In this document: positions 35,876 through 44,080 of the stretch, in pieces | Layout of the letters: the number at the start of each line of letters is the position of its first letter | Position numbering within the stretch: the stretch's first letter is position 1 | Assembly (NCBI GenBank): GCA_964403075.1 | Contig: CAYOEV010000020.1 | Coordinates: 1-47,968 of the forward strand | Direction: 5' to 3' | DNA length: 47,968 nt | From: CAYOEV01 sp964403075 | GTDB lineage: Bacteria; Bacteroidota; Bacteroidia; Cytophagales; Cyclobacteriaceae | Program-made: the position numbers and the translations under genes | The notes under the pieces: generated by a model | Seen by the model: the letters and a program-made list of their open reading frames with translations, nothing else | What the model was told of the DNA's origin: nothing | The model's database searches: none

Positions 35876-36549
35876 CATCCTCCGGGGTTATAGATATTTT
35901 GTCGCCGTTTGTTTCCGAACATAAAAAAGCCCTTGTCGAACGTATTCTGAAAAAGAGAACGGGATATTTGACTTTGGTTTTTGAAGACATTGACAAACCA
36001 CACAACATAAGTGCTGTATTGCGTACGGCAGAATGTATGGGAATACAGAATGTACACTTCATCAAGAACCGAAACGACTATCAGGTAAATCCAAAAATTT
36101 TACAAGGTTCGGACAAATGGCTCACGCTCCACCACCATCAAACATTCAAAGGAGAAAAAAACATCTCGGCCTGTTACCAACATTTGAGACATCAAGGTTA
36201 TCAAATTTGGGCAACGTCCCTTCATGATCGCTCAGTACCGATTTCAGCCCTGTCAATCGATCAACCCACTGCTGTGGTTTTTGGAACCGAACGTCTGGGT
36301 ATTTCGAATACAGCGGCCAGTATGGCCGATCGTTTGATTCACATTCCAATGAAAGGATTTACCGAGAGCTTTAACCTATCCGTTTCGGCTGCAATTATTT
36401 TAAATACTTTCCTACCAACAGCAGGCATACATGGTAAATGGCGGCTGAACGAGGAGGCGCAAATAGATTTGAAGGCTACATGGTACAAGAAAATAGTGCG
36501 AAATGCGGACTTAATTATCAAACAAGGCGAGAATGAGAAAGGTGGGTAA
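35872..36549 (+). CDS. trmH: TrmH-type SPOUT tRNA/rRNA 2'-O-methyltransferase
   Basis: 225 residues. The three SpoU motifs are present: NISAVLRTAECMG (motif 1 with Asn and Arg), FGTERLGIS (motif 2 with Glu) and IPMKGFTESFNLSVSAAI (motif 3). An extra C-terminal basic tail follows, as in TrmH, which methylates G18 of tRNA using S-adenosylmethionine. Assignment to tRNA rather than rRNA rests on length and tail and is moderately sure. ATGA overlap with parC; 17-base overlap with the next gene. Confidence 0.88.
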   Translation: MTSSGVIDILSPFVSEHKKALVERILKKRTGYLTLVFEDIDKPHNISAVLRTAECMGIQNVHFIKNRNDYQVNPKILQGSDKWLTLHHHQTFKGEKNISACYQHLRHQGYQIWATSLHDRSVPISALSIDQPTAVVFGTERLGISNTAASMADRLIHIPMKGFTESFNLSVSAAIILNTFLPTAGIHGKWRLNEEAQIDLKATWYKKIVRNADLIIKQGENEKGG

Positions 36550-37180
36550 AGCAATTGTTCAAACGTTATTGATCCTCATAATAACCATGCTCGTTGGAAA
36601 TGCCTGGGTAATTTTCAGTACCCGCTCAAGAGTAGCAGACCACCTGGATAAATTAGCACCCAGCGGCGTAGCTCTGGTGCTAGGAACCAGTAAGCGCTTG
36701 CAGGGAGGGCAACCTAATTTGTTTTTTCGTGACCGCATTACGGCAGCACGTGACTTATACCTAAAGGGAAAAGTAAGACATATTTTGCTAAGCGGTGACA
36801 ATCGCACCAGGTATTACAACGAACCGGGAGACATGAAAGTAGCACTCGTAAAAGCTGGCATACCCGAAAAAAACATCACCCTGGACTATGGAGGTTTAAG
36901 AACCTTAGATTCTGTCGTTAGGGCCCATAATATTTTTGGGCAAGATGAGCTAATCATCGTCACGCAGCGATTTCATGCTTATCGTGCGCTTTTTATTGCT
37001 GATTATTACCAGCTCAACGCAACGGTATACGCAGCTGATTTTGAAAGTCAGATATATGGTCAATTGGCCTTTCGAGAAGTCGTGGCTCGGTTACTGTCTA
37101 TATTAGACCTGTACGTGCTGGACACTCAACCTCATTTCGATGGGGAAACCCAGCCAATCATAGTAGACGAGGAATATTAA
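36533..37180 (+). CDS. sanA: SanA-like DUF218 inner-membrane protein
   Basis: 215 residues: one N-terminal helix (about 7-28) then a periplasmic DUF218 domain. It follows SanA closely: ALVLGTSK, GQPNLFFRDRI.AA, ILLSGDN, YNEPGDM, LDYGGLRTLDS and TQRFHAYRAL. In enterobacteria SanA affects envelope permeability to vancomycin and detergents; the biochemical activity is unsettled. It is the last gene of the parE operon by overlap, although its role there is not obvious. Confidence 0.88.
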   Translation: MRKVGKAIVQTLLILIITMLVGNAWVIFSTRSRVADHLDKLAPSGVALVLGTSKRLQGGQPNLFFRDRITAARDLYLKGKVRHILLSGDNRTRYYNEPGDMKVALVKAGIPEKNITLDYGGLRTLDSVVRAHNIFGQDELIIVTQRFHAYRALFIADYYQLNATVYAADFESQIYGQLAFREVVARLLSILDLYVLDTQPHFDGETQPIIVDEEY

Positions 37181-37317
37181 GGTGTACAATTAGGTACCCA
37201 CACGTTCGTTGAGCAAGATAAAATCAGTGACTTTTAATCTTTGAAACGACATTTTTCATCCAGGATGAGTTGGGTATTTTTCATTAATTTCGTGCGCTAG
37301 ATAAGAAGTTTGCGACC

Positions 37318-37782
37318 ATGGTAAAAGAGCTCGAAGGATTGAGACCAGATGAACGACAGGTAGTACTGATGGCACCGGTGTATGTTGCGGTCCTTATTGC
37401 GGGGGCTGATGGTCAAATTGATAAGGCTGAGAAAAAAGAGGCGATTGCTATTGCACGAAACCGTCAAAGCAGATCCAGAGAACAGTTACATGACTTTTAC
37501 AATGCCATAGATTTCGATGTGGAATTTGCGCGTGTGATGGACGAGATGCCCTCAGTTACAAAAGAGCGAAATTTGTCATTGATTCGTGAATTAAGAAAGC
37601 TCAATTTTATCTTGCCCAAAGTAGACCAGCGTTTTGCCACCAAGCTTTACGCCAGCCTAAAGGACCTATCCAAGAAAATCGCCGAAGCTTCTGGAGGAGT
37701 TTTGGGCTACCTTGCCGTTGGTTATGAAGAGGCCAAATTGATGCAGCTGAAAATGTTGAAAGATCCTGCGGACTATAAATAA
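37318..37782 (+). CDS. TerB-like cytosolic protein
   Basis: 154 residues, all-helical, no signal. The early part VAVLIAGADGQIDKAEKKEAIAI has the acidic 'ADG.ID..E' turn of TerB/DjlA-type metal-binding domains; the later RFATKLYASLKDLSKKIAEA is amphipathic helix. TerB proteins are linked to tellurite resistance and envelope stress, but this domain occurs in many settings, and no other ter gene is near. Promoter-like TAATTTCG sits about 25 bases upstream, one mismatch from the -7 consensus. Confidence 0.72.
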   Translation: MVKELEGLRPDERQVVLMAPVYVAVLIAGADGQIDKAEKKEAIAIARNRQSRSREQLHDFYNAIDFDVEFARVMDEMPSVTKERNLSLIRELRKLNFILPKVDQRFATKLYASLKDLSKKIAEASGGVLGYLAVGYEEAKLMQLKMLKDPADYK

Positions 37783-37930
37783 TGCCTAAAATTGTAGGTG
37801 AACACAAGTATAATAGTTGACCCAATTAAATCGGCAGACTAATAATCAGCTCTTAGATCATGGAAGACTATTTTGGTTTCCAAGGAAGTTTCATTAAATT
37901 CAAAATTGCAATTTTAAACCTGACTAATTG

Positions 37931-38926
37931 ATGATGAGATTTGTTAAAGCAACTCCCTCTGGGATACTTTTTATTTTAGTGATTGCATCCATTGCTCTGG
38001 GTCCCATGGCTTCCGCTCAGAATTTTGTGGAAGTAAAGAAAAAAGTGGTTCGAAAAGCCATTAAAGATGGGAGCATTCGTAGTGTAAAAGTGATAGCGCC
38101 GGAGACTTTTAATCCTGGAAGGTGGGTTGACTATGAAGTGGCGTTAGAATTGGACGAAGGCTGGGTGAAAGGAGACGATTACAATAATCTGATTCATAAA
38201 AGTGTGGTGGTCACCACTTCCGGAGGGCAAGAAGGTGAGAAAGGAAAGATCTATGTCAACACGCCCACAGAATTCTACCCGCCGAAAAACCTCGAAATAA
38301 AGGCGGCTTATGGCATCTATGAAGACACCAAAATTATGTCACCAGATTACTGTTACAAAGAGTTCGTATACATGTTACAAGGCGCAAATCAGAACCCTAC
38401 GTCTTTTGGAGGTGGCTTACTGGCTGCCCTGGCATCAGCGAATACAAGAGGTCATGGAGGGGATGGAAAAACAGGGGAAGATGCACCGGACATGGATGTA
38501 AAAATTTATGAAGACAATCTTTACGGAGAAGTACATATTATGATCGTGGTCAATAATAAGCCCATGTTGGTAAAACCAGGTTGTGGCACTATCAAGATCA
38601 TCAGCAAAGGTGCCGATGGGACGCCGGGGCAGAGTGGTGCCAATGGCGTTAACGGTAAAAAGAACAAGGATAAAAAGTTCATCACCAATGGTGGTGCAGG
38701 CTATAACGGAGGCAATGGGGGTAGAGGTGGCAATGGAGGTAACATTACCGTCTCTGGTGAATCTTTGAACAAATACCGAAATATGATTGAATTTATTTCT
38801 ATGGGCGGCCAAGGAGGCGCAGCAGGTGCCGGAGGCCGCGGAGGTGCTGGTGTAAAGGCCGGTAAGTCAGGTGCCAGTGGGGTAGCGGGAAATAATGGAC
38901 AGCCTGGTCAGGTAATTTTTCAATAG
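37931..38926 (+). CDS. secreted protein with collagen-like Gly-X-Y tracts
   Basis: 331 residues from ATG at 37931 (a TTG precedes it and another ATG follows at 37934). A signal peptide ends MASA-QN at about residue 29. A non-repetitive domain of unknown type covers about 30-150, then a Gly-rich linker with GGGLLAALAS. In numbering from the ATG, three Gly-X-Y tracts follow: 227-242 (GADGTPGQSGANGVNG), about 254-271 (Gly-Gly-Asn/Arg rich) and about 293-327. The first tract has Pro/Gln/Asn as in bacterial collagens; the second is so Gly-rich that a polyglycine-type helix is also possible. Cell-surface or matrix role inferred. Confidence 0.8.
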   Translation: MMRFVKATPSGILFILVIASIALGPMASAQNFVEVKKKVVRKAIKDGSIRSVKVIAPETFNPGRWVDYEVALELDEGWVKGDDYNNLIHKSVVVTTSGGQEGEKGKIYVNTPTEFYPPKNLEIKAAYGIYEDTKIMSPDYCYKEFVYMLQGANQNPTSFGGGLLAALASANTRGHGGDGKTGEDAPDMDVKIYEDNLYGEVHIMIVVNNKPMLVKPGCGTIKIISKGADGTPGQSGANGVNGKKNKDKKFITNGGAGYNGGNGGRGGNGGNITVSGESLNKYRNMIEFISMGGQGGAAGAGGRGGAGVKAGKSGASGVAGNNGQPGQVIFQ

Positions 38927-38953
38927 GTATTCGAACTAAATATTGGCCCTCGT

Positions 38954-39026
38954 CACCCTGGATATTGAGGTACCCAACCAGTATATAAGAACGCTGGTTC
39001 TGAATTTAATTGAAATAACCAGGGTG
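38954..39026. repeat. nested inverted repeats between genes
   Basis: Outer arms CACCCTGG (38954-38961) and CCAGGGTG (39019-39026) enclose inner arms AACCAG (38976-38981) and CTGGTT (38994-38999). The element starts 28 bases after the stop of the collagen-like gene. It could fold as a two-tier hairpin in RNA from either strand. No T run follows. Confidence 0.5.
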
Positions 39027-39150
39027 TACGCCAAGCCACATTCACACGAGAAGCTCAATGGCTTCGTTTGCCAAATGATCGATGGATTGTAAGGAACCGC
39101 TTTATTACCCTTTCAAATAAGCAATACCTTTAGCATTGTATCTTGCTTTT

Positions 39151-39708
39151 ATGCCAAAGGGTTTCATTGTCATCTTGCGTTTACTTTTTTTCGTTTGGCT
39201 GGTTTTTACCATTCAGTTTTACACTGAGTATGATCTTGGATTTTTAGGCATCTATCCGCGCCAACTTTTCGGTACCATCGGCATCTTTACCGCCCCTTTT
39301 ATCCACGGAAGTACGGAGCACGTACTGTCCAATACCATCCCTCTTCTTCTTTTAGGTGCCGTCCTATTCTTCTTCTATCAGCCGATTGCGCTTGAAATAT
39401 TCTTTCGCTGCTATTTTTTTACGAACATCCTGGTTTGGATTTTTGGTCGCCCTTTTTACCACATAGGTGCCAGTGGTTTGGTCTACGGCCTGGCCATATT
39501 TTTGATCACCTATGGATTATTCCGAAGAAATCTTCGCTCTATTCTGATTTCTACGGTCGTCCTTATTTTTTATGGTGGTATTCTCTACACGCTTTTTCCC
39601 TTGAATGAAGGAATAAGTTGGGAATCACACCTTTTCGGATCGCTTACTGGTCTGGTCTCAGCGGTAACGATAGGTCGAAGCAGAAGGAAAAAACAATTCG
39701 GTAAATAA
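39151..39708 (+). CDS. rhomboid-family intramembrane serine protease
   Basis: 185 residues from ATG at 39151; an in-frame TTG at 39136 is less likely. Six hydrophobic segments. Conserved features: HGSTEHVLSN in the second helix region (His52, His57, Asn61), nucleophile Ser108 in GASG, and base His160 in SWESHLFG. Rhomboids cut transmembrane segments of other proteins; the substrate is unknown. The basic tail RSRRKKQ is cytoplasmic by the positive-inside rule. Monocistronic by spacing. Confidence 0.9.
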   Translation: MPKGFIVILRLLFFVWLVFTIQFYTEYDLGFLGIYPRQLFGTIGIFTAPFIHGSTEHVLSNTIPLLLLGAVLFFFYQPIALEIFFRCYFFTNILVWIFGRPFYHIGASGLVYGLAIFLITYGLFRRNLRSILISTVVLIFYGGILYTLFPLNEGISWESHLFGSLTGLVSAVTIGRSRRKKQFGK

Positions 39709-39990
39709 TTAAGGGCATTGGTTACAAGGCTAAGTTTGGAGCGTCATCAGTTTTGGCGAGAAAGTTCATCCAGCCTTAGTGAGTGAAAGGCTACACAGTG
39801 GGTTTAACGGATAAAATTTAGCTGTACAAAAATAGAAGTTGTAACCTTAACTGACCTAGCGGTTAACAGGGGAGTGTGATCCACAGTTTGATCTCCAGAT
39901 GAATAAGGGAAGGGGTGGAGACCTAACGAATGGCTTAAATGTTTGAATTGCACAAAAGCCATAAGCATACCCAACCACTTCCCTGGATGA

Positions 39991-40347
39991 TTAATTGGTT
40001 AAATGCCCACTCATGTACCAAGCTGCAGCACCCAATGCCAAATCTTTCAGAAACATCGCTGATGCTACGGGATTTTGTTCTATAAATCCGGGTAAGTGTA
40101 TCAGTAAAGCAAAAAGTATCAACATCAGGCCGAGCAAAGCTGCTGCCAACTTGCCCTGCTTACCAATAATAATGGCAATTCCTGCCGCCACAAGCGCCAG
40201 TCCTGTCAAGTACACCCAAAATATTTTGGCCGGCAAAAAACCCGGTACCATACCTGTCATCCCTTCGGCCCCCATAAAATGATTGAGGCCAAAGAAGATG
40301 ATAATTAATGCAAAAAGAATTCTTCCTACTAGTGATAAACTTTTCAT
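39991..40347 (-). CDS. DoxX-family membrane protein
   Basis: 118 residues with four helices (about 6-22, 44-62, 66-86, 93-112). The start LVGRILFALIIIFFGLNHF and the FLKDLALGAAAWYM end are typical of DoxX/DoxX-like proteins, which are linked to quinone redox or thiol stress but have no settled reaction. It lies 34 bases after the end of the menE-coupled gene on the same strand and could be co-transcribed. Confidence 0.85.
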   Translation of the reverse strand: MKSLSLVGRILFALIIIFFGLNHFMGAEGMTGMVPGFLPAKIFWVYLTGLALVAAGIAIIIGKQGKLAAALLGLMLILFALLIHLPGFIEQNPVASAMFLKDLALGAAAWYMSGHLTN

Positions 40348-40381
40348 AAGTTGTTGAGTTATTGGTTATGTTCAATCGAAC

Positions 40382-41044
40382 TTAAGAATTTTTGGAAGAT
40401 TTCAAAATATAAGGTTGTAAAAAATCTTGCAGTTGACCCTCAACATCTTGTATCCCGTATTGCTCTTTAGGATGCATGGTTAAAACCAGGCGTCCTTCAT
40501 CAGGAGACACAAACTCATCGGCATATATGCAGTCGAAAAAGGTTTTATAAATACTCCACTCAACATTTTGCCCATTGATAAGCAACTGCATTTTAGTAAA
40601 TGACATGCCAATGTGCCAACGCTGGCTTTCATTGGTGATCTCCCAATCAAGTGGCTGCTCTTTACCGGATGACTCTAAAGCTACCTGCGCCAATTCCTGA
40701 ATTATCAGAAGCCACGGGGCCGGGTTACTGGGGTGTCCTTGGCCATTCGATGTAGAAATGTGAATCCAATCAGTAACTTCTTTGTTTTTAGTATTCATGA
40801 ATTTTTCATCCTTGACAAGCCGGGCGACACGATCTGTCCAGACTTCCGCCACTGAACCCTCCCATGACCAATTGTCATTGAGACTAAAACCCTCTTCAGT
40901 GATCTCCTGCTCAGAAAGTGAATCACGATCAAGATACTCTTGCGCATAGATTAAATAATGGGATGAAGTGTCCAGCACTATCTTAAAAGCGTGCGAATAG
41001 GGTGGTGGTAGTTGGAGGGTTTGGTAAGAAATGGCTACTTCCAT
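40382..41044 (-). CDS. unknown cytosolic protein coupled to menE
   Basis: 220 residues, no signal peptide or membrane segment, acidic, many Trp (WSWEGS, WTD, WIHI, WLLII, WHIG, WSIY). I recognise no domain. The C-terminus (LTMHPKEQYGIQDVEGQLQDFLQPYIL) looks helical. The start lies 10 bases inside the menE end, so it is translated with menE. A role in menaquinone synthesis is possible but only positional. Confidence 0.68.
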   Translation of the reverse strand: MEVAISYQTLQLPPPYSHAFKIVLDTSSHYLIYAQEYLDRDSLSEQEITEEGFSLNDNWSWEGSVAEVWTDRVARLVKDEKFMNTKNKEVTDWIHISTSNGQGHPSNPAPWLLIIQELAQVALESSGKEQPLDWEITNESQRWHIGMSFTKMQLLINGQNVEWSIYKTFFDCIYADEFVSPDEGRLVLTMHPKEQYGIQDVEGQLQDFLQPYILKSSKNS

Positions 41045-42075
41045 AAGTATACTTTTAAAGCACCTCTATCGAGTTTTCCGGATTCAGTAACCGGCCACTT
41101 GTCGATAAGAATATTTTCCTTTGGGTACTCGTAAGGATGAAGATCAACGGTTCGCCTGAGCACTTCAATGTCTACGGGTGATTGGCTTACCAGGACAAGT
41201 TTTTCCGTCAAACGTGCATCAGGAACAGATGATAAAACGAAAGGCTGATCGATACTAAAAGAGAGTTTTTCCTCTAATGTTTCCGGATGAAGCTTGTAGC
41301 CACCGGAATTGATGACCCAATCATTACGGCCTAACCATCTAAACCTTTTCATGTCTAAGCAAACTACCCGATCGTGGGTTTGCAGCCAGTTGTCACGCGT
41401 AATGGTTCCCTTTATGCGTAAGCATTCATTGTAATCCTGATCAATCATCAAGTCACCCAATACCTGATAGCTGTCGGCAGCGAGGGACTTAACGGCTACG
41501 TGAGAGGCAGTTTCCGTCATTCCATATACTTCATGAATGTGTGCGTCCCAGTTCTTTTTGAGCGCATGTAATCTTGTAGACGGGTCCACTGTACCACCCC
41601 CTACAATCAAGTGCTCGATTGTCGGCCAGTCTTCACCCTTTTCAACCAATGCCTGTAACTGCAGAGGGAATACCGCTGCCAGGCTGATAAATGAATTCAC
41701 TTGTAAAAGCGCCTCAGCCGATGGGGGCAAAACGTGAATATCGGACTGACTAATAAGTGCACGCACCAGTTGTTGTGTACCCCCCACAAATTGAGGGGCT
41801 ATACATAGTAAGAAGGCGTTTGGTGCTTGCCCTGGAAAGAAGTAGTTGAGTGTTTGTTCGGCGCTGTACACCATCTGCGACCTCGTTAAAACAATTGATT
41901 GGGGGGCGCCCGTGGATCCAGAAGTTTGGAAGGTAAAATCTTCCTGGCCTGCAAACCAGCGCTGAATGTAATCGATCACATAACGCTCATGAAAAGGTAA
42001 ATGGCTTTTTTCCATCTCAGAAAACTGTACCACTTTATCCAAGGTAAGCTTACGGTTATTGAAATAAAGATTCAT
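41035..42075 (-). CDS. menE: o-succinylbenzoate-CoA ligase
   Basis: 346 residues, a shortened AMP-forming acyl-CoA synthetase. ATP loop TSGSTGAPQS (51-60), acceptor region VYGMTETASHVA, and C-terminal TESGKLDRG carrying the catalytic Lys. The short length and menaquinone context (menD and menF 2 kb away on the same strand) support MenE, which activates o-succinylbenzoate. Bacteroidota MenE proteins are commonly of this compact size. The N-terminal part is about 100 residues shorter than E. coli MenE. Confidence 0.87.
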   Translation of the reverse strand: MNLYFNNRKLTLDKVVQFSEMEKSHLPFHERYVIDYIQRWFAGQEDFTFQTSGSTGAPQSIVLTRSQMVYSAEQTLNYFFPGQAPNAFLLCIAPQFVGGTQQLVRALISQSDIHVLPPSAEALLQVNSFISLAAVFPLQLQALVEKGEDWPTIEHLIVGGGTVDPSTRLHALKKNWDAHIHEVYGMTETASHVAVKSLAADSYQVLGDLMIDQDYNECLRIKGTITRDNWLQTHDRVVCLDMKRFRWLGRNDWVINSGGYKLHPETLEEKLSFSIDQPFVLSSVPDARLTEKLVLVSQSPVDIEVLRRTVDLHPYEYPKENILIDKWPVTESGKLDRGALKVYLWK

Positions 42076-42352
42076 CCATTAGACGGATTAAACGAACTGA
42101 ATTACCAATTTAAGCAACTCACAAAGAATGGTAGATAAGTCACCATGCACCAGTGGAATTTGAATCCGGTGTGGTTGGTTCGATATGACATTACATTCCT
42201 GAATATACCCAAAAAGCACAAGGCTGGTGGGTCATGGGTTCCTTTACAATTGGCGTACAAACAAACTACCTTTTTTACTGTTGACCAAAATGCTTGACTC
42301 GCACGATTCATTTCCAAAATTTTCGTAGATTCAAAAAAAAGATTGAGTAGCC

Positions 42353-42730
42353 GTGAAATTCAATATTCCTGAAATTACCATCCATTCTGAAGACAAAGCT
42401 CAGGAGCCAACGCTTTACTTTACATTCAGAACTACGTTTACTGCGGATGCTTCATTGAAATCAACCAATGTTTGGGCCCAAGAAATGGAGGAGCACCCCG
42501 AAAAGCAATACCATTTTATTTGGGACTGTATGGAAATGGAGGGTTTTGAATTCAGTGCCCGCAATAAGTGGCTTGAGACGATGAAGAAATACAAATCGCA
42601 AATTTTACATGTTACCGTGGTGTCTGGCAATATCATGATTCGTGCAGCAGCAAGGGTATTGCTCGGGATTCTGGGTTTAAAATTTGATATTCTAAAGTCG
42701 AGAGATGCCATGAATTTATTAGAAAAGTAG
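42353..42730 (+). CDS. small STAS-like regulatory protein
   Basis: 125 residues from GTG at 42353. Strand-helix alternation (YHFIWDCMEMEGFEFS, ILHVTVVSGNIMIRAAARVLLGIL) fits a STAS or SpoIIAA-like fold, similar in size and style to the protein at 5253 although clear sequence identity is not visible. It is on the opposite strand to the men genes around it, and could take part in partner-switch regulation, but no phosphatase or anti-sigma gene is adjacent. Confidence 0.65.
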   Translation: MKFNIPEITIHSEDKAQEPTLYFTFRTTFTADASLKSTNVWAQEMEEHPEKQYHFIWDCMEMEGFEFSARNKWLETMKKYKSQILHVTVVSGNIMIRAAARVLLGILGLKFDILKSRDAMNLLEK

Positions 42731-43296
42731 ACGGAGATGTTGTAACTCTCGGTTTTAGAAACCCCGGCGCTTCCTATTTGCAAGCGTTTCAGCATAGCCA
42801 GACACCTCTGGCATGGCATGTTCATGAACCAAGTTGTTGAAACTTAAAATTAGCACCTGAGATGTAGTTTCGTCCGAAGATTATTTTGGGGCTCCGTACC
42901 ATTATTGGTTACAGTGATTTTGTGGATCAATTGACAAACCGAAGGTCTCCTTAAAAAATAATGTTTCTCTACACTTGTGGTCATTAAAACGAATCAATGG
43001 ATCGATTCTGGTATTTTGTTCTAATAGGACGCAAACTAATGGGCCATCTAAACCAAAGAGACTAAGTAAATTTTTTACCATTCATTTATTGATAAATTAC
43101 TTTAAAAATTTACTTGGTAATTTTTAAAATAGAATTGGTTGGCCGGATAAACGAAAGTGGCTAAGAGAGCCAGATCAACGCAATTCATGTGTATGGGTTG
43201 AAAATAAGCGCTTTAAATGAACACTTATAGCGCCAAAGGGGGAGGTTTTATCGAACTCATTTTTATCATACTCATGAAAAAATTTAGGGATGTAAA
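42731..43296. other. 566-base intergenic region with AT-rich inverted repeats
   Basis: No convincing gene in either strand. An AT-rich part at about 43060-43135 contains AAGTAAATTTTT (43064-43075) and its inverse AAAAATTTACTT (43104-43115); including flanks, 14 of 15 positions pair. A TAATTTTTAAAA copy follows. This may be an operator or leader of the FecR-like gene, which begins about 180 bases later; no regulator is evident. Confidence 0.45.
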
Positions 43297-44055
43297 ATGG
43301 GACAAATAGAAAAGTTACGAAACCTATTTACAATGAAAAAATGGTTCATGGCTGCAGCTATTGCGGCACTGCTTTTCATCGTTGGATGGTTTTTAATTTC
43401 ACAGTTGGGGTCATCAGTCGAAAGTATAGAAGCATTTGCAGACAACCGTATCGTTGAGTTGGAGGACGGCTCGGTCGTCACGCTAACCGCGGATGCACAT
43501 CTTACTGTGTCTGAGGATTACGGCCACAAATACCGCACAGTTTATATAGATAGCGGGAAAGCATTCTTTCAGGTAGCGCCTGACCCCGAAACGCCTTTTC
43601 ACGTGATTGCGGATGGTACTGAAATTACTGTATCGGGCACTTCCTTTGCTGTAAGAAGGAAAAATAACCAAACCATTACCGAAGTAGAAGAAGGTGTGGT
43701 GGTCGTCCGACGTGTTCAAAATCTCATGGAAGTTAAATTGCAAAAAGGTGAAATGGCCATCACCTCTAAAACGAGTAATGGAATAGTCAAAAGAAAAAAT
43801 AGACGGTCGAACTATCTATCCTGGAAAACAGGCGTCATTAATTTTCAAAGCACTAAGCTCATCGAGGTTGCCGACGTATTGGAGGATACATACGGCAAAG
43901 AATTTGTATTTCCACCAAATGCACATAGTTGTCGCTTGACAGTGAAATTCAACCAACAAACACTTAATGAGGTGGTTAAAATGTTGGCACTGACCTTTAA
44001 TTGGTCCTACGACATCCAGGAGAACCAGGTAGTATTTAGTGGAAGTGGGTGTTAA
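43297..44055 (+). CDS. FecR-domain protein lacking the anti-sigma domain
   Basis: 252 residues. Membrane helix at about 16-36, then FecR domain (NRIVELEDGSVVTL, ISGTSF-like VSGTSFAVRRK, VVVRR) and a DUF4974/STN-like C-terminal domain (about 175-250: VINFQSTKLIEVADVLEDTYG, LTVKFNQQTLNEVVKML). Usual FecR anti-sigma proteins have about 80 cytoplasmic residues before the helix; here only about 15 precede it, so sigma binding is unlikely. No ECF sigma factor or SusC/TonB receptor lies beside it. I looked for a missing N-terminus in the upstream frames and found stops instead. Start ATG 43297, with another possible ATG at residue 13. Confidence 0.82.
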   Translation: MGQIEKLRNLFTMKKWFMAAAIAALLFIVGWFLISQLGSSVESIEAFADNRIVELEDGSVVTLTADAHLTVSEDYGHKYRTVYIDSGKAFFQVAPDPETPFHVIADGTEITVSGTSFAVRRKNNQTITEVEEGVVVVRRVQNLMEVKLQKGEMAITSKTSNGIVKRKNRRSNYLSWKTGVINFQSTKLIEVADVLEDTYGKEFVFPPNAHSCRLTVKFNQQTLNEVVKMLALTFNWSYDIQENQVVFSGSGC

Positions 44056-44080
44056 ACTTGAGGTTTAGGTGTCATTGTGG

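Noticed and set aside
37318..37782. Tellurite resistance operon
   Set aside because: A single TerB-like protein with no terA, terC, terD or terZ near it.
42145..42297. 50-codon plus-strand frame before the STAS-like gene
   Set aside because: Complete frame (starts MHQWNLNPVWLVRYDITF) but no start signal, no domain and unusual composition; not enough to call a gene.
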